NCBI GenBank assembly: GCA_016788065.1
Contig: JAEUTI010000070.1
Span: forward strand, 1-46,048
Source: Bacteroidia bacterium
GTDB lineage: Bacteria; Bacteroidota; Bacteroidia; AKYH767-A; OLB10
Length of the DNA: 46,048 nt
Direction: 5' to 3'
Each line of letters starts with the position of its first letter. The first letter of the stretch is position 1. A model generated the notes under the pieces. The model made no database searches. It saw only the letters and a list, made by a program, of their open reading frames with translations, and had not been told where the DNA came from. The position numbers were made by a program, and so were the translations under genes. Of the stretch, positions 15,915 through 24,676 are shown in pieces.

Positions 15915-16358
15915 ATGGCAACATTTAAAATGACTATAAAAATAATTTTTGTGACTGTAATGATTTATTTATGTACATGCGGGTTATTGTTAGCTCAAGG
16001 CATTCAATATGTTTACGATGACAATGGTAATCGCATTCAGAAAATTGTAATACCTGCCCGGTTTTCATCAAACTCTGGCGACTCTATTAAAAGCATACTG
16101 ACTTCTGAAAATGATAACTACATAATAACCATATTTCCCAATCCAACGAAAAGTGTAATCGATCTAGAAATTACCCCATTTAAAGAGAACACCTCATTAA
16201 AAGTGACGGACATAAAAGGTAAGATTATTTTTCAAAATGACCAATTGACAAGTAATCATCTAAAAATCGATATGACATCTTATGACAATGGAACTTATTT
16301 TGTAATTGTCGGGTTAGACAAAAAATTCAAATCCTATGCTATTCAAAAAATGGAGTAG
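15915..16358 (+). CDS. Small YD-repeat protein with T9SS sorting domain
   Basis: 147 residues: a signal peptide (about 1-28, ending LLLAQ), one YD-like unit QYVYDDNGNRIQKI (about 30-45), a short linker, and a T9SS type A sorting domain (about 68-147, starting IFPNPTKSVIDLEI and ending in a Gly-Thr-Tyr-Phe-Val strand and a basic tail). Such domains direct proteins through the T9SS to the surface. It closes the Rhs array and is a stripped-down Rhs relative carrying the export tag that the large Rhs protein lacks. Whether it helps export or is a remnant of a larger protein is unknown. The IS starts 5 bp after its stop. Confidence 0.75.
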   Translation: MATFKMTIKIIFVTVMIYLCTCGLLLAQGIQYVYDDNGNRIQKIVIPARFSSNSGDSIKSILTSENDNYIITIFPNPTKSVIDLEITPFKENTSLKVTDIKGKIIFQNDQLTSNHLKIDMTSYDNGTYFVIVGLDKKFKSYAIQKME

Positions 16359-16397
16359 TGGTTTGACCCCCTAATTCTGGGACAATTTTATCGGGTT

Positions 16398-17528
16398 CTA
16401 AATTAATACAAATATTTCATTTTTATTTACATCGCAAGATGCGACTGACGACGAAGGGTAAACCGGTGTTGCAGCGTAGTTGGCGGAGGAAGCAATTTCT
16501 CCGCCTTTGTTTTTTAAATCGGTGCGCTTTGCGCGATTGGTTTTTTTTGCAAGATGCTCCTTCTGACTCAGAATGCCCGGTAATTCATAGATCGGATATT
16601 TCAATTTTATTTTCACTTTCTTTTTTTCGTCTTGGAAAGTCATTACAAGGTCGTTGTGCCATGCTTTGTTAAATATTGCTGGTGGTAATCCCTTGGTTCC
16701 AGTGTGCGTACGTTTATTATTGTACATATAATAAAACCTTTGAAGTCGATTTTCCAGTTCCAAAATGTCAAAGTATTCCTTGTCAATACTTGCACTTAAT
16801 ATGCTATGAAAACTTTCTATATGTCCGTTTTCTTGTGGTGTATACGGATGAGTAAACACTTGATTCAGCCCATTGAGTTCAAAATATTCCTGTACTGTTT
16901 TTGCTGCAAATTGGGGTCCTCCATCATTGCGAACTTCAATTCGGATTTCTCTTGCGGCCATTCCGGCAGGTTCCAGATGATGTAATATTACGTAGACCCA
17001 TATCAACTTCACTTCTTGGGATGTAATGCTGAAGCCGACTATCCAGGCCAAAGTCTCTCGTGTAAAGGTATCCAACACAGTAAGTATATATGCACTCCTT
17101 CTGTCGCGTACTATCCAAACTTGCTTTATGTCCATTTCCAGTACCACCAATGGCTCTAAAGGTGTAACAATTCGATACCTGGCATAAGACTTCTTTGCTT
17201 GCTTTCGTCCTTTTTTGGTCAAACCATTTTCTTTCATCAACCGTGCAACTTTCTTCTTATTAATAATGTAACCCATCAATTGCAGTTGTGCGGTCATCCG
17301 TCTTGTGCCACATCTTAAATCCGGATCAGTGTCAATCCTTATCATAGCCTCAATAACAAATTTATTGTCCACCAAAATTTCACACCCTTTGTCCTTTTTC
17401 TTTGTGTGAGTGCTTTTCGGGCGACCCTGCTTTTTAGAACTAGCTGGCTGATGATAATATTGATGCTTGGTTAACGAAGCGATTTGAAGTGCCGTGTCTC
17501 TTGTCATACCTGCTGCCTGGTATTTCAA
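16398..17528 (-). CDS. IS3-family transposase OrfB (DDE integrase core)
   Basis: 376 residues from a TTG at 17528. An N-terminal helical HTH_21-like region is followed by the rve core with the acidic triad Asp133 (LEMDIKQ), Asp202 (RNDGGPQF) and Glu238 (ENGHIESFHS). The 35 residues between the second Asp and the Glu are the classic IS3 spacing. A basic C-terminal tail of about 80 residues follows. It is probably not made from the TTG. The frame is open upstream, reading ...KKVCASERKAIALKYQAAG, and joins orfA by -1 slippage at a run of eight A, giving an OrfAB fusion that cuts and joins the IS ends. Confidence 0.9.
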   Translation of the reverse strand: MKYQAAGMTRDTALQIASLTKHQYYHQPASSKKQGRPKSTHTKKKDKGCEILVDNKFVIEAMIRIDTDPDLRCGTRRMTAQLQLMGYIINKKKVARLMKENGLTKKGRKQAKKSYARYRIVTPLEPLVVLEMDIKQVWIVRDRRSAYILTVLDTFTRETLAWIVGFSITSQEVKLIWVYVILHHLEPAGMAAREIRIEVRNDGGPQFAAKTVQEYFELNGLNQVFTHPYTPQENGHIESFHSILSASIDKEYFDILELENRLQRFYYMYNNKRTHTGTKGLPPAIFNKAWHNDLVMTFQDEKKKVKIKLKYPIYELPGILSQKEHLAKKTNRAKRTDLKNKGGEIASSANYAATPVYPSSSVASCDVNKNEIFVLI

Positions 17529-17857
17529 TGCGATCGCTTTCCTTTCGGAAGCGCATACTTTTTTTTCAAAAGTTCGTCTTTCATACGTGATTCCAATTGC
17601 TGATCTGCAACTAGATTCCGCAAAGCATCATTCTCCTTTTGAAGTCGGCGAATCTCCTTTAAATGCTCCTTGGTCATACCATGTTGCAGACCGCTTTCCC
17701 CCATTTCTTTGAGCTTTGCTACCCATTGGTAGTAACTCGCAGGATAGATCCCATACTTAGTGCAAGTGACTGATAATCCGCTTTTTTGAACTTCATTTAT
17801 GATACGAAGTTTCTCTTCTTTGGTCCGGTGGACCTTGGCTTTTTTTCCTTCTGACAT
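17525..17857 (-). CDS. IS3-family transposase OrfA
   Basis: 110 residues, ATG start at 17857. A basic helix-turn-helix (about 12-55, with EEKLRIINEVQKSGLSV and YGIYPASYYQWVAKL) binds the terminal repeats. A leucine-zipper helix (about 63-100, LKEIRRLQKENDALRNLV) follows for oligomerisation. The stop overlaps orfB by four bases. It is an HTH_8/HTH_Tnp_1 type protein of usual length. A slippery run of eight A near the 3' end allows -1 frameshifting into orfB. Confidence 0.9.
   Translation of the reverse strand: MSEGKKAKVHRTKEEKLRIINEVQKSGLSVTCTKYGIYPASYYQWVAKLKEMGESGLQHGMTKEHLKEIRRLQKENDALRNLVADQQLESRMKDELLKKKYALPKGKRSH
17559..17566 (-). promoter_or_regulatory. Putative -1 programmed frameshift site (A8G)
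   Basis: On the minus strand the sequence is TTGAAAAAAAAGTATGCG, eight A followed by G, inside the last codons of orfA. Slipping back one base changes TTG AAA AAA AAG to GAA AAA AAA GTA and opens the orfB frame, which starts VCASERKAIALKYQ, typical of IS3 OrfB N-termini. A-runs of this kind are the usual IS3 slippery site. No downstream stimulatory structure was assessed. Confidence 0.7.
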
Positions 17858-17986
17858 GATTAGTTAAAATTAATAATAATCTTGTCCGGTTATTTAGGGG
17901 GTTAAATCAGTAGTTATAAGATTAAAGATTTTATGGCAGATGATCTGCTTCAAATTTAAAACGAATACATGCTTTAAAGTATAAAA

Positions 17987-18010
17987 GTCAACCTATTTCA
18001 GGCTAGGTCA
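17987..18010. repeat. Solo terminus of the first IS3 element
   Basis: Identical over 24 bases to 1161-1184. In this orientation it is either a right end of a plus-strand copy whose body is gone, or the left end (reading TGACCTAGCC inward on the minus strand) of a minus-strand copy interrupted by or exchanged with the IS at 16363-17905. No transposase codons of that IS remain beside it. Confidence 0.75.
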
Positions 18011-18056
18011 ATCTATCATCAATCATCTATCATTTATCATCTATAATCTATCATTC
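18011..18056. repeat. Dispersed repeat, ATCTATCAT/ATTTATCAT stretch
   Basis: Runs of ATCATCTATCATTTATCATC fill the space between the solo IS terminus and the lipoprotein gene. The same kind of sequence follows the IS terminus at 1185, so both IS ends sit against members of this repeat family. Confidence 0.75.
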
Positions 18057-18058
18057 CT

Positions 18059-18814
18059 TTAAGGAAGAATTAATTGCGCCACATTTCCCGGTGCGCTTTC
18101 ATTCAAATTTGGAAAAACAGTTGTATTTGAAATTGGGTCGAAATAAGTTGAAGAAACAATGGTCTCGCCATAGGCAATAGCATAAATGGTATCGCCGGAA
18201 CTAAATCCATTGTTATAAAAATCGGCGCGTTCAAAACCGGTGATGGTTGCTGTTGCAGTGGTAGTCACATATTTTTTTGAAGGTGTAAATTCATAGCTTG
18301 CAACAGAAACATTTGCATCGTGACCGAAGAACAAACGGAAGGCACGAGGGTAATTTGTTCCCGGCAAGGGCGAAACATTGCAGGTGAATGTAAACGTAGA
18401 ATCAACCGGATCTAGCTGTGCCGTGAGTGCACTTATTATCGTTGAACTTACCGGCGCCAATGAATCAACATCCTCAATAATTGTTGTTCCGCCATTTGCT
18501 GAGGGCACTACTTCAATGTCATATTTTTTCAACGTACCATATCCTGCTAATTCGTATCTCAAATCATACGATCCCGGTGCAAGATTATTCACTGAATAAT
18601 TTCCGGCATTATCAGAAATATCGTAATAATTATTCTGCGTGGTGATACGCACACCAATATGATCATTTTGTGTTACCCCAAATTCATCCACCAATACCAA
18701 AAATCCATAAATATTACCGGTGGTAGGAGCTGCCGGATCGTCATCTTTATTGTTACAAGCTGCAACTGCAAGTATCCCGCAAAGGATTAATATATTTAAT
18801 AGTTGATTTTTCAT
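18059..18814 (-). CDS. Secreted lipoprotein, paralogue of 2697-3440
   Basis: 251 residues starting MKNQLLNILILCGIL with a lipobox ending AVAAC. The residues after the Cys (NNKDDDPAAPTT) include KDDD, matching the acidic Bacteroidota export signal that places lipoproteins on the cell surface. The N-terminal half is a carboxypeptidase-regulatory-like beta-sandwich (GFLVLVDEFGVTQNDHIGV, DNAGNYSVNNLAPGSYDL). The second half shares FYNNGFSSGDTIYAIAYGET and a final FPNLNESAPGNV with the paralogue. A TATTTTTG -7 element lies 18-25 bp upstream. Function unknown; conserved positions suggest the same role for both. Confidence 0.82.
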   Translation of the reverse strand: MKNQLLNILILCGILAVAACNNKDDDPAAPTTGNIYGFLVLVDEFGVTQNDHIGVRITTQNNYYDISDNAGNYSVNNLAPGSYDLRYELAGYGTLKKYDIEVVPSANGGTTIIEDVDSLAPVSSTIISALTAQLDPVDSTFTFTCNVSPLPGTNYPRAFRLFFGHDANVSVASYEFTPSKKYVTTTATATITGFERADFYNNGFSSGDTIYAIAYGETIVSSTYFDPISNTTVFPNLNESAPGNVAQLILP

Positions 18815-18831
18815 ACATCCCTGTTAAAGAC

Positions 18832-18839
18832 GCAAAAAT
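18832..18839 (-). promoter_or_regulatory. -7 promoter element of the lipoprotein gene
   Basis: The minus strand reads TATTTTTG, a full match to the Bacteroidota -7 consensus TAnnTTTG, 18 bp before the start codon. No good TTTG was found at the -33 distance. Confidence 0.4.
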
Positions 18840-18890
18840 ACTGATTTTCAGGAATGTGTGCCGGTTTCGACCGAGGAAAGTAATGAACAA

Positions 18891-18924
18891 TTGCATTTAT
18901 TCCTGAAAAATGTTTATATATTTG
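18891..18924 (+). promoter_or_regulatory. Promoter of the PHP-domain protein gene
   Basis: TATATTTG at 18917-18924 matches the -7 consensus TAnnTTTG. A TTG at 18891-18893 lies 23 bp upstream, slightly long for the -33 spacing. The predicted transcript would have a leader of about 65 bases. Confidence 0.45.
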
Positions 18925-18996
18925 TCTATCAGATAGTTCGCTTCCGAACAATTCGCTTTTCGCTGCGTATAGTACCAATCCTTAAAATGGCTTACC

Positions 18997-21900
18997 ATGA
19001 GCCGTAGCTGCTGCTATGTAATTGTATTTATTTGTGCATTGTTTTTCCCGACGTTCGCATCGGCACAAACAGTATTACTCGACGATTTTAATCGCCCCGA
19101 TAATAATGCTGCAGGTCCTATCTGGCAGGAATCAGAAACAGTTGCCGGAACTTCTGTTACTGTTAATGCAAATTTATTACGCATGGGAAGTAACATTGCC
19201 GGCCGCGATTATGTGTACACCGATGTTTCATCTCTTTACAATACAGTTTATAATTCGAACACCGGTTTATTAACGTGGGCATTCAATATGCGCCAGTCAC
19301 GTACCGATCCATCGGGTTTCGATAACAGCAACTATGGAGTTGTTTTTGTTTTAGGATGTAACACCAATAATTTCTTTACAGGAAGTGGATATGCTGTGGT
19401 GCTTGGTAATTCAGGTACAGCCGATAATTTACGTCTCGTAAGATTTACCAATGGTATTGATGCGAATGCTAACTACACCAATATTATTGCTCCTGCAGTT
19501 GATTATGGCAACGACTATTTAACAGTTCGCGTTATTTATAATCCTGTAGGAAATAACTGGAGTTTATGGATTGGCAGCAACCTTGGATTTTTTGATAACC
19601 CACAAACTGCAGCATATACGCAGTTGGGTGCAACCACATCGGATGCAACATATACCGGCACCGATTTACTATGGCTCGGATGTGGATGGAATCATGCAAC
19701 ATCAGCAAGTGATTATGGTTTTTTCGATCAGATTCGTATTCCGAATTTGTGCAATGTAGCACCACAACCAATCATTGAAGCAGCAGCAGCCAATGCATCT
19801 GCCATTGGTGCTAACTCCGCAACATTGTCGTGGACCCGCGGTGATGGCGCTACCTGTTTGGTGATAGGAAAAAAAGGTGGAGCAGTTACAAGCACTCCTG
19901 CCGATGGCGCTTCGTATGTTGCGAATGCTAACTTTGGAAATGGTACACTAATGGCACCCGATGAATATGTAGTATATTCCGGAAGTGGTAACAGTGTGGT
20001 CGTAACCGGTTTATTACCTCTCACCACCTATCAGTTTCGCGTATTCGAATTTAATGGTACCGGTTGTATCACCAATTATTTACTGACCTCCCCTGCTGTC
20101 ACAGGATTTACCACCATAGCCTGTATTCCTGATACAGAACCAACCACACCTGCTTCTGCTCCGGTAATAATTTCCGGACTAACCAGCAGCATTCAGCTGG
20201 GCTGGACCAGAGGAGATGGCGATTATTGCATGGTTGTCTGTCGCGCCAACACTCCTGTTACAACACCACCAACCGATGGAATTGCATACAATGCGAATGC
20301 AGTTTTTGGAACCGGAAGTACTACCGGTGTGGGCGAATACGTAGTTTATAGCGGAATAGGAACTACTGTAACCGTTACCGGACTTCTTGCCAATACAACT
20401 TATCATTTCGAAATTTTTGAAATGAATGCAACCGGTTGCAATACCAATTATCTGACTGCTCCGGCAGCAACTATTCCCGGAACAACAGCAACGGTATCGA
20501 GTTATAATTTGTATTTCGGTAATTTGCATTCTCACTCCGATTATTCCGATGGCGATCTCGATAATGTCTGCAACGGAGCCAATTCTGCATATTGCTGTTT
20601 TGATATCGGCAACACGGCCCTCAATTTCGATTTCATGGGTATCAGTGATCACAATCATAATGAAGGTCCGGTGATGACCATTGCCAAATATGCAAGTGGT
20701 GTTAATGAAGCAGCCTTATACACTTCGTTGCACAACGATTTTGTGGCCATGTATGGAATGGAATTCGGAACCATCTCTACAGGAGGCCATGTTTGTGTTT
20801 ATGGAATTGATCAGCTGGTAGGATGGAATGCGGGTAATTATAATATTTATTGCGCCAAAGGAGATTACAACACCTTGTTCAATCTGGTAGCATCCACACC
20901 AAATGCTTTTACTACTTTGTGTCATCCCAATAACACCGACTTCAATAACATCGCCAACACGCCATATAATTTAATTTTCGACAATGCCATTGTTGGTGTT
21001 GCAGTTAAAAATGGTCCTTACAATTCAACAAATACTACGTATACCGATCCGGCTGCTGGTAACAATGTAAATTACTATAACAACCTGCTGAGTGATGGTT
21101 ATCATCTAGGTCCTACAGTTGATCTCGACAATCACAATTCGGCAACCATGGGCAAGTGCAGTGAAGGAAGAACCGTGGTGCTTGCAACTTCTTTGTCGAA
21201 GGCAGCTATTACAGATGCTATGCTGAACATGCGTTTTTATGCTACAGAAGATTACAATCTCAATGCTGCCTTTACGGTGAATGGTACTTATCCGATGGGA
21301 AGTATTGTAACGCAAAGCAGCAATCCTGTTTTTGATGTTACCACTGCTGATCCCGATGGAGAACTAATTACTACTATTCGCATTTGGTATGGTGTTCCCG
21401 GCAGCAGTGTTGCACCAACCATCCTGGCATCAGCAGTAAATTCCACTACGCTCAATTACACGCACACCTTTGCAACCGGTACTTACTATTATTATGCTGA
21501 GATGGTTCAGGCCGATGGCCATCGTACATGGACCTCACCCATTTGGTACACCAAAATTACTTCGCCTTTGCCAATTGAGTTGCTTTCCTTTACAGGGAAG
21601 AAATCGGCTTACGGTAATTTACTGGAATGGACTACCGCTACAGAATTGAATAATGATTATTTTACACTGGAAAAAAGCAGAACAGGAATGAATTTCGAAC
21701 CTGTGGCAATTGTTGATGGTGCCGGGACCAGTCTGTCGATGCATCATTACAATCATGTAGATGATCAGATTAAACCGGGATTAAATTATTACAGGCTTAA
21801 GCAAACCGATTATGATGGTGCCTTTACCTACTCGCCTGTAATCACCATCCGAAATGAAGAGCCGGGCAGCCCTATTTCACTTTTTCCCAATCCCAATAAT

Positions 21901-22107
21901 GGTAATTTTATAATTCAGTTCGATAGCCGCGACAACCGGAATGTTCAGGTTCTAGATGCTACCGGACGGTTAATTTATGATCAGGAATTTCAGGACCGGA
22001 AATCGGCTGAAATACTTTTAGGCAATGTTAGTGAAGGAGTGTACACTATCCGTATTTTGAGCGGATCGGAAATTCACAACATGAAAATGATGGTTACGGA
22101 AAAGTAA
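18997..22107 (+). CDS. Large secreted PHP-domain (CehA/McbA-like) phosphoesterase-family protein with T9SS domain
   Basis: 1036 residues. Signal peptide 1-23 (ending FASAQ); a beta-sandwich carbohydrate-binding-like region (about 25-250); two fibronectin III-like repeats (about 260-375 and 385-500, each with WTRGDG and a 'TTYxFxxFExNxTGCxTNY' end). Then a PHP domain: H511/H513/D515 in LHSHSDYSDG, D551/H552 in ISDHNHN, H643 in LCHPNN and H713 in DLDNHNSA, the expected metal-binding series of CehA/McbA enzymes. A final Ig-like region and a T9SS sorting domain (about 960-1036, LFPNPNNGNF) follow. Role: surface-exposed or secreted metal-dependent hydrolase; substrate unknown. GC-richer than the Rhs locus. 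Confidence 0.85.
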   Translation: MSRSCCYVIVFICALFFPTFASAQTVLLDDFNRPDNNAAGPIWQESETVAGTSVTVNANLLRMGSNIAGRDYVYTDVSSLYNTVYNSNTGLLTWAFNMRQSRTDPSGFDNSNYGVVFVLGCNTNNFFTGSGYAVVLGNSGTADNLRLVRFTNGIDANANYTNIIAPAVDYGNDYLTVRVIYNPVGNNWSLWIGSNLGFFDNPQTAAYTQLGATTSDATYTGTDLLWLGCGWNHATSASDYGFFDQIRIPNLCNVAPQPIIEAAAANASAIGANSATLSWTRGDGATCLVIGKKGGAVTSTPADGASYVANANFGNGTLMAPDEYVVYSGSGNSVVVTGLLPLTTYQFRVFEFNGTGCITNYLLTSPAVTGFTTIACIPDTEPTTPASAPVIISGLTSSIQLGWTRGDGDYCMVVCRANTPVTTPPTDGIAYNANAVFGTGSTTGVGEYVVYSGIGTTVTVTGLLANTTYHFEIFEMNATGCNTNYLTAPAATIPGTTATVSSYNLYFGNLHSHSDYSDGDLDNVCNGANSAYCCFDIGNTALNFDFMGISDHNHNEGPVMTIAKYASGVNEAALYTSLHNDFVAMYGMEFGTISTGGHVCVYGIDQLVGWNAGNYNIYCAKGDYNTLFNLVASTPNAFTTLCHPNNTDFNNIANTPYNLIFDNAIVGVAVKNGPYNSTNTTYTDPAAGNNVNYYNNLLSDGYHLGPTVDLDNHNSATMGKCSEGRTVVLATSLSKAAITDAMLNMRFYATEDYNLNAAFTVNGTYPMGSIVTQSSNPVFDVTTADPDGELITTIRIWYGVPGSSVAPTILASAVNSTTLNYTHTFATGTYYYYAEMVQADGHRTWTSPIWYTKITSPLPIELLSFTGKKSAYGNLLEWTTATELNNDYFTLEKSRTGMNFEPVAIVDGAGTSLSMHHYNHVDDQIKPGLNYYRLKQTDYDGAFTYSPVITIRNEEPGSPISLFPNPNNGNFIIQFDSRDNRNVQVLDATGRLIYDQEFQDRKSAEILLGNVSEGVYTIRILSGSEIHNMKMMVTEK

Positions 22108-22174
22108 CGGAAGGTTTATACTAGATTTTTCATTACCTTTGGATAAATAGTTGAAATAGCCATTTATCTTTTAT

Positions 22175-24646
22175 ATGAATACACCCGATTCAGCCGGTTT
22201 ATCATCAACTCAAGTCGAAACATCGAGGTCGTTGCATGGCAGTAATCGCATGTCGGCGAAAACAAATCAGAATTTAAAAATCATTCGTGATGTAGTAACC
22301 GAACCCATGATTCTGCTCCTGGTTGCTACCTGTACTTTCTATTTTATCCTGGGAAATATCAGTGAAGGCATCATCATGCTCGGCGCCATTATTCTGGTAT
22401 CAGGAATTTCTGTTTTTCAACAGATACGAAGCGAGAAAGCCGTGAATGCTTTACATAAACTGACATCGCAACGTACCATGGTGAAGCGGAATGGTATCGA
22501 TCAGGAATTACCTTCAGAAGATCTGGTAGTCGGTGATTTAATTTATTTATCGGAAGGACAGCAAGTGAGTGCCGATGCAACAATTGTTTCGGCAACGGAT
22601 TTATCGGTTGATGAATCGATATTAACAGGTGAGTCGGTGCCGGTAGTGAAGAACGCTGCCGGTGAACCCTTGTTTTCAGGAACAAGCCTTGTTGGCGGTA
22701 TGGCATGGGCAACGGTAACTGCAGTCGGGAATCAAACTAAAATGGGTGGCATGGGCATCCTCATGGATAGTATCAGCAAAGAAAAAACACCACTACAAAA
22801 ACAGGTTGATCATTTTGTGAAGCAAATGGCGGTGGCCGGCATCATGGCTTTTGTTGTTGTTTGTGTGGTGAACTATTTGAAGTCGCATGCCATCATACCT
22901 GCCCTGCTAAATGGCCTGACCATGGCGATGGCAATTCTGCCGGAAGAAATCCCGGTGGCCTTGTCAACGTTTATGGCATTAGGTGCCTATAGGATGTTGA
23001 AAAATCATGTGCTGGTGAAGCATCCGCAGACTATTGAAGCGCTGGGTGCAGCGACCGTTATTTGTGTAGATAAAACCGGAACCATAACGGAAAATAAAAT
23101 GCAGGTGGCGGAAATTTTTGTTTGGAAAGAGCAACAACTTGTGATGCCCGATGTTGAAATTGCCGGTGAGCTGATTAAAGTTGCCATGCTTGCCAGTGAA
23201 GCAGAGCCTTTTGATCCGATGGAAAAGGCTATTCATCAAAGTTGGAATACCAGAAATAAAGATGCATCCGGCTTTAGCGTCATTAAGGAATATCCTTTAG
23301 GAGGAATTCATCCGATGATGACACATGTGTATCAGGATAAGAATGGTATTCGAATAATTGCCACCAAAGGTGCTCCTGAGGGAGTTCTGAAAAAATCGAA
23401 CTTGCAGCCTTCTGATATGGAGCTTATACAAACGAAACTGAAGGAAATGGCTTCTCGGGGAAACAGAGTGCTTGCTATCGGTGAGGGCATATATGAAAAT
23501 GGTGTGCTGCCGGAAACTCAGGATGCCTTTACTTTTAAATTTTTAGGATTGCTGGCATTGAATGATCCGCCTAAAGCAAATATTCCGGAAATCATTGCCG
23601 GTTTTTATGAAGCAGGAATTTCCGTGAAGATGATTACCGGTGATTATCCCGAAACAGCCGCAGCAATTGGAAGAAAAATTGGTTTGCATAATAGTGATGA
23701 AGTACTTACGGGAAATGCAATCGACAAGCTTACGGATGAAGAACTCAGTCTAAAACTAAAAACCGTTTCTGTGTTAGCACGCGTAATCCCTGAAAATAAA
23801 TTAAGAGTCATACAACTGCTCAAAACCTCAGGCGACATTGTTGCCATGACCGGTGATGGCGTAAATGATGGGCCCGCGCTTAAAGCTGCACACATCGGAA
23901 TTTCAATGGGCAAACGAGGCAGTGAACTGGCTCGCTCTGCATCTTCACTGGTACTAATAAATGATGATTTGGCAGGGATGCTGGCAGCAGTATCATCGGG
24001 AAGAACCATTTATAAAAACCTCCGGAATGCCATACGCTATATTATTACCATTCACCTCCCGCTAATTTCCATTGTCACCTTGCCTCTCCTATTGGGATGG
24101 AAATTCCCGGAATTGTTTACTCCCGTACATGTTATTTTTCTGGAATTGCTCATGGGTCCCACCTGCAGCATCGTATTCGAAAATGAACCTGCCGACGGCA
24201 ATGAAATGCATGAAGCACCCAGAAAATCGACCGCGTCCCTCTTCACCTGGAAGGAACTTGCTTCCAGTCTTTTTCAGGGTGCAATTATTGGTGGTGTGAT
24301 TTTATCACTCGTTTTTGTTGCCATGCAGCAAGGCGCCAATGAAGCCGTCTGCCGCACCATTGCATTCACCGCACTCGTTGTTGCCAATATGTTGCTTACC
24401 CTTACGGGAAGATCAGATTCGCTGACATTTTTAGAATCTCTGAAAAGAAAGAATAGCCTGGTACCCATTATTCTTTCAATTACTACGCTCTTGCTTATGC
24501 TACTACTGACCATTCCCGCTGCCATGGATTTATTCGGTTTTCAACTCCCCGAATTAAAGTGGTTGCTGTTTGCAGTTGCCGCCGCATTTTTGGGAGTAAT
24601 TGTGCCGGCATTGTTGCTGAGGCAACAATTAAGAATTAAGGATTAG
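22175..24646 (+). CDS. Cation-transporting P-type ATPase (P2, Ca2+-ATPase-like)
   Basis: 823 residues, about ten membrane segments. Actuator-domain TGES around residue 151, the TM4 motif ILPEEIP around 254, the phosphorylated Asp299 in CVDKTGTITE, and hinge TGDGVNDGPAL around 558. The C-terminal segments match a Cation_ATPase_C layout. TM4 reads PEEIP rather than the SERCA/PMR1 PEGLP; the PEExP form is common in bacterial P2-like pumps. It moves a cation, most likely Ca2+ or a divalent metal, across the inner membrane at the cost of ATP; the ion cannot be fixed from sequence. The N-terminal cytoplasmic part is short (about 45 residues before TM1). Confidence 0.88.
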   Translation: MNTPDSAGLSSTQVETSRSLHGSNRMSAKTNQNLKIIRDVVTEPMILLLVATCTFYFILGNISEGIIMLGAIILVSGISVFQQIRSEKAVNALHKLTSQRTMVKRNGIDQELPSEDLVVGDLIYLSEGQQVSADATIVSATDLSVDESILTGESVPVVKNAAGEPLFSGTSLVGGMAWATVTAVGNQTKMGGMGILMDSISKEKTPLQKQVDHFVKQMAVAGIMAFVVVCVVNYLKSHAIIPALLNGLTMAMAILPEEIPVALSTFMALGAYRMLKNHVLVKHPQTIEALGAATVICVDKTGTITENKMQVAEIFVWKEQQLVMPDVEIAGELIKVAMLASEAEPFDPMEKAIHQSWNTRNKDASGFSVIKEYPLGGIHPMMTHVYQDKNGIRIIATKGAPEGVLKKSNLQPSDMELIQTKLKEMASRGNRVLAIGEGIYENGVLPETQDAFTFKFLGLLALNDPPKANIPEIIAGFYEAGISVKMITGDYPETAAAIGRKIGLHNSDEVLTGNAIDKLTDEELSLKLKTVSVLARVIPENKLRVIQLLKTSGDIVAMTGDGVNDGPALKAAHIGISMGKRGSELARSASSLVLINDDLAGMLAAVSSGRTIYKNLRNAIRYIITIHLPLISIVTLPLLLGWKFPELFTPVHVIFLELLMGPTCSIVFENEPADGNEMHEAPRKSTASLFTWKELASSLFQGAIIGGVILSLVFVAMQQGANEAVCRTIAFTALVVANMLLTLTGRSDSLTFLESLKRKNSLVPIILSITTLLLMLLLTIPAAMDLFGFQLPELKWLLFAVAAAFLGVIVPALLLRQQLRIKD

Positions 24647-24676
24647 TATGTTTCTGCACGGAAAGAAAATTCGTTC

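Larger units (their letters stand above)
16363..17905 (-). mobile_element. Complete IS3-family insertion sequence
   Basis: Two overlapping transposase genes on the minus strand are bounded by imperfect terminal inverted repeats. The plus-strand left end starts TTGACCCCCTAATTCTGGGA at 16363. The right end, read on the minus strand from 17905, starts TTAACCCCCTAAATAACCGG; both then continue through a GGACAA-like block. I could not identify a target duplication. Both frames are intact and the DDE residues are present, so it may be active. It is a different IS from the one at the left edge. Confidence 0.85.

Noticed and set aside
20179..20658. 159-codon minus-strand frame in the PHP-protein gene
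   Set aside because: Antisense to a clear coding region, with Ile/Ser/Gly-rich shadow composition.
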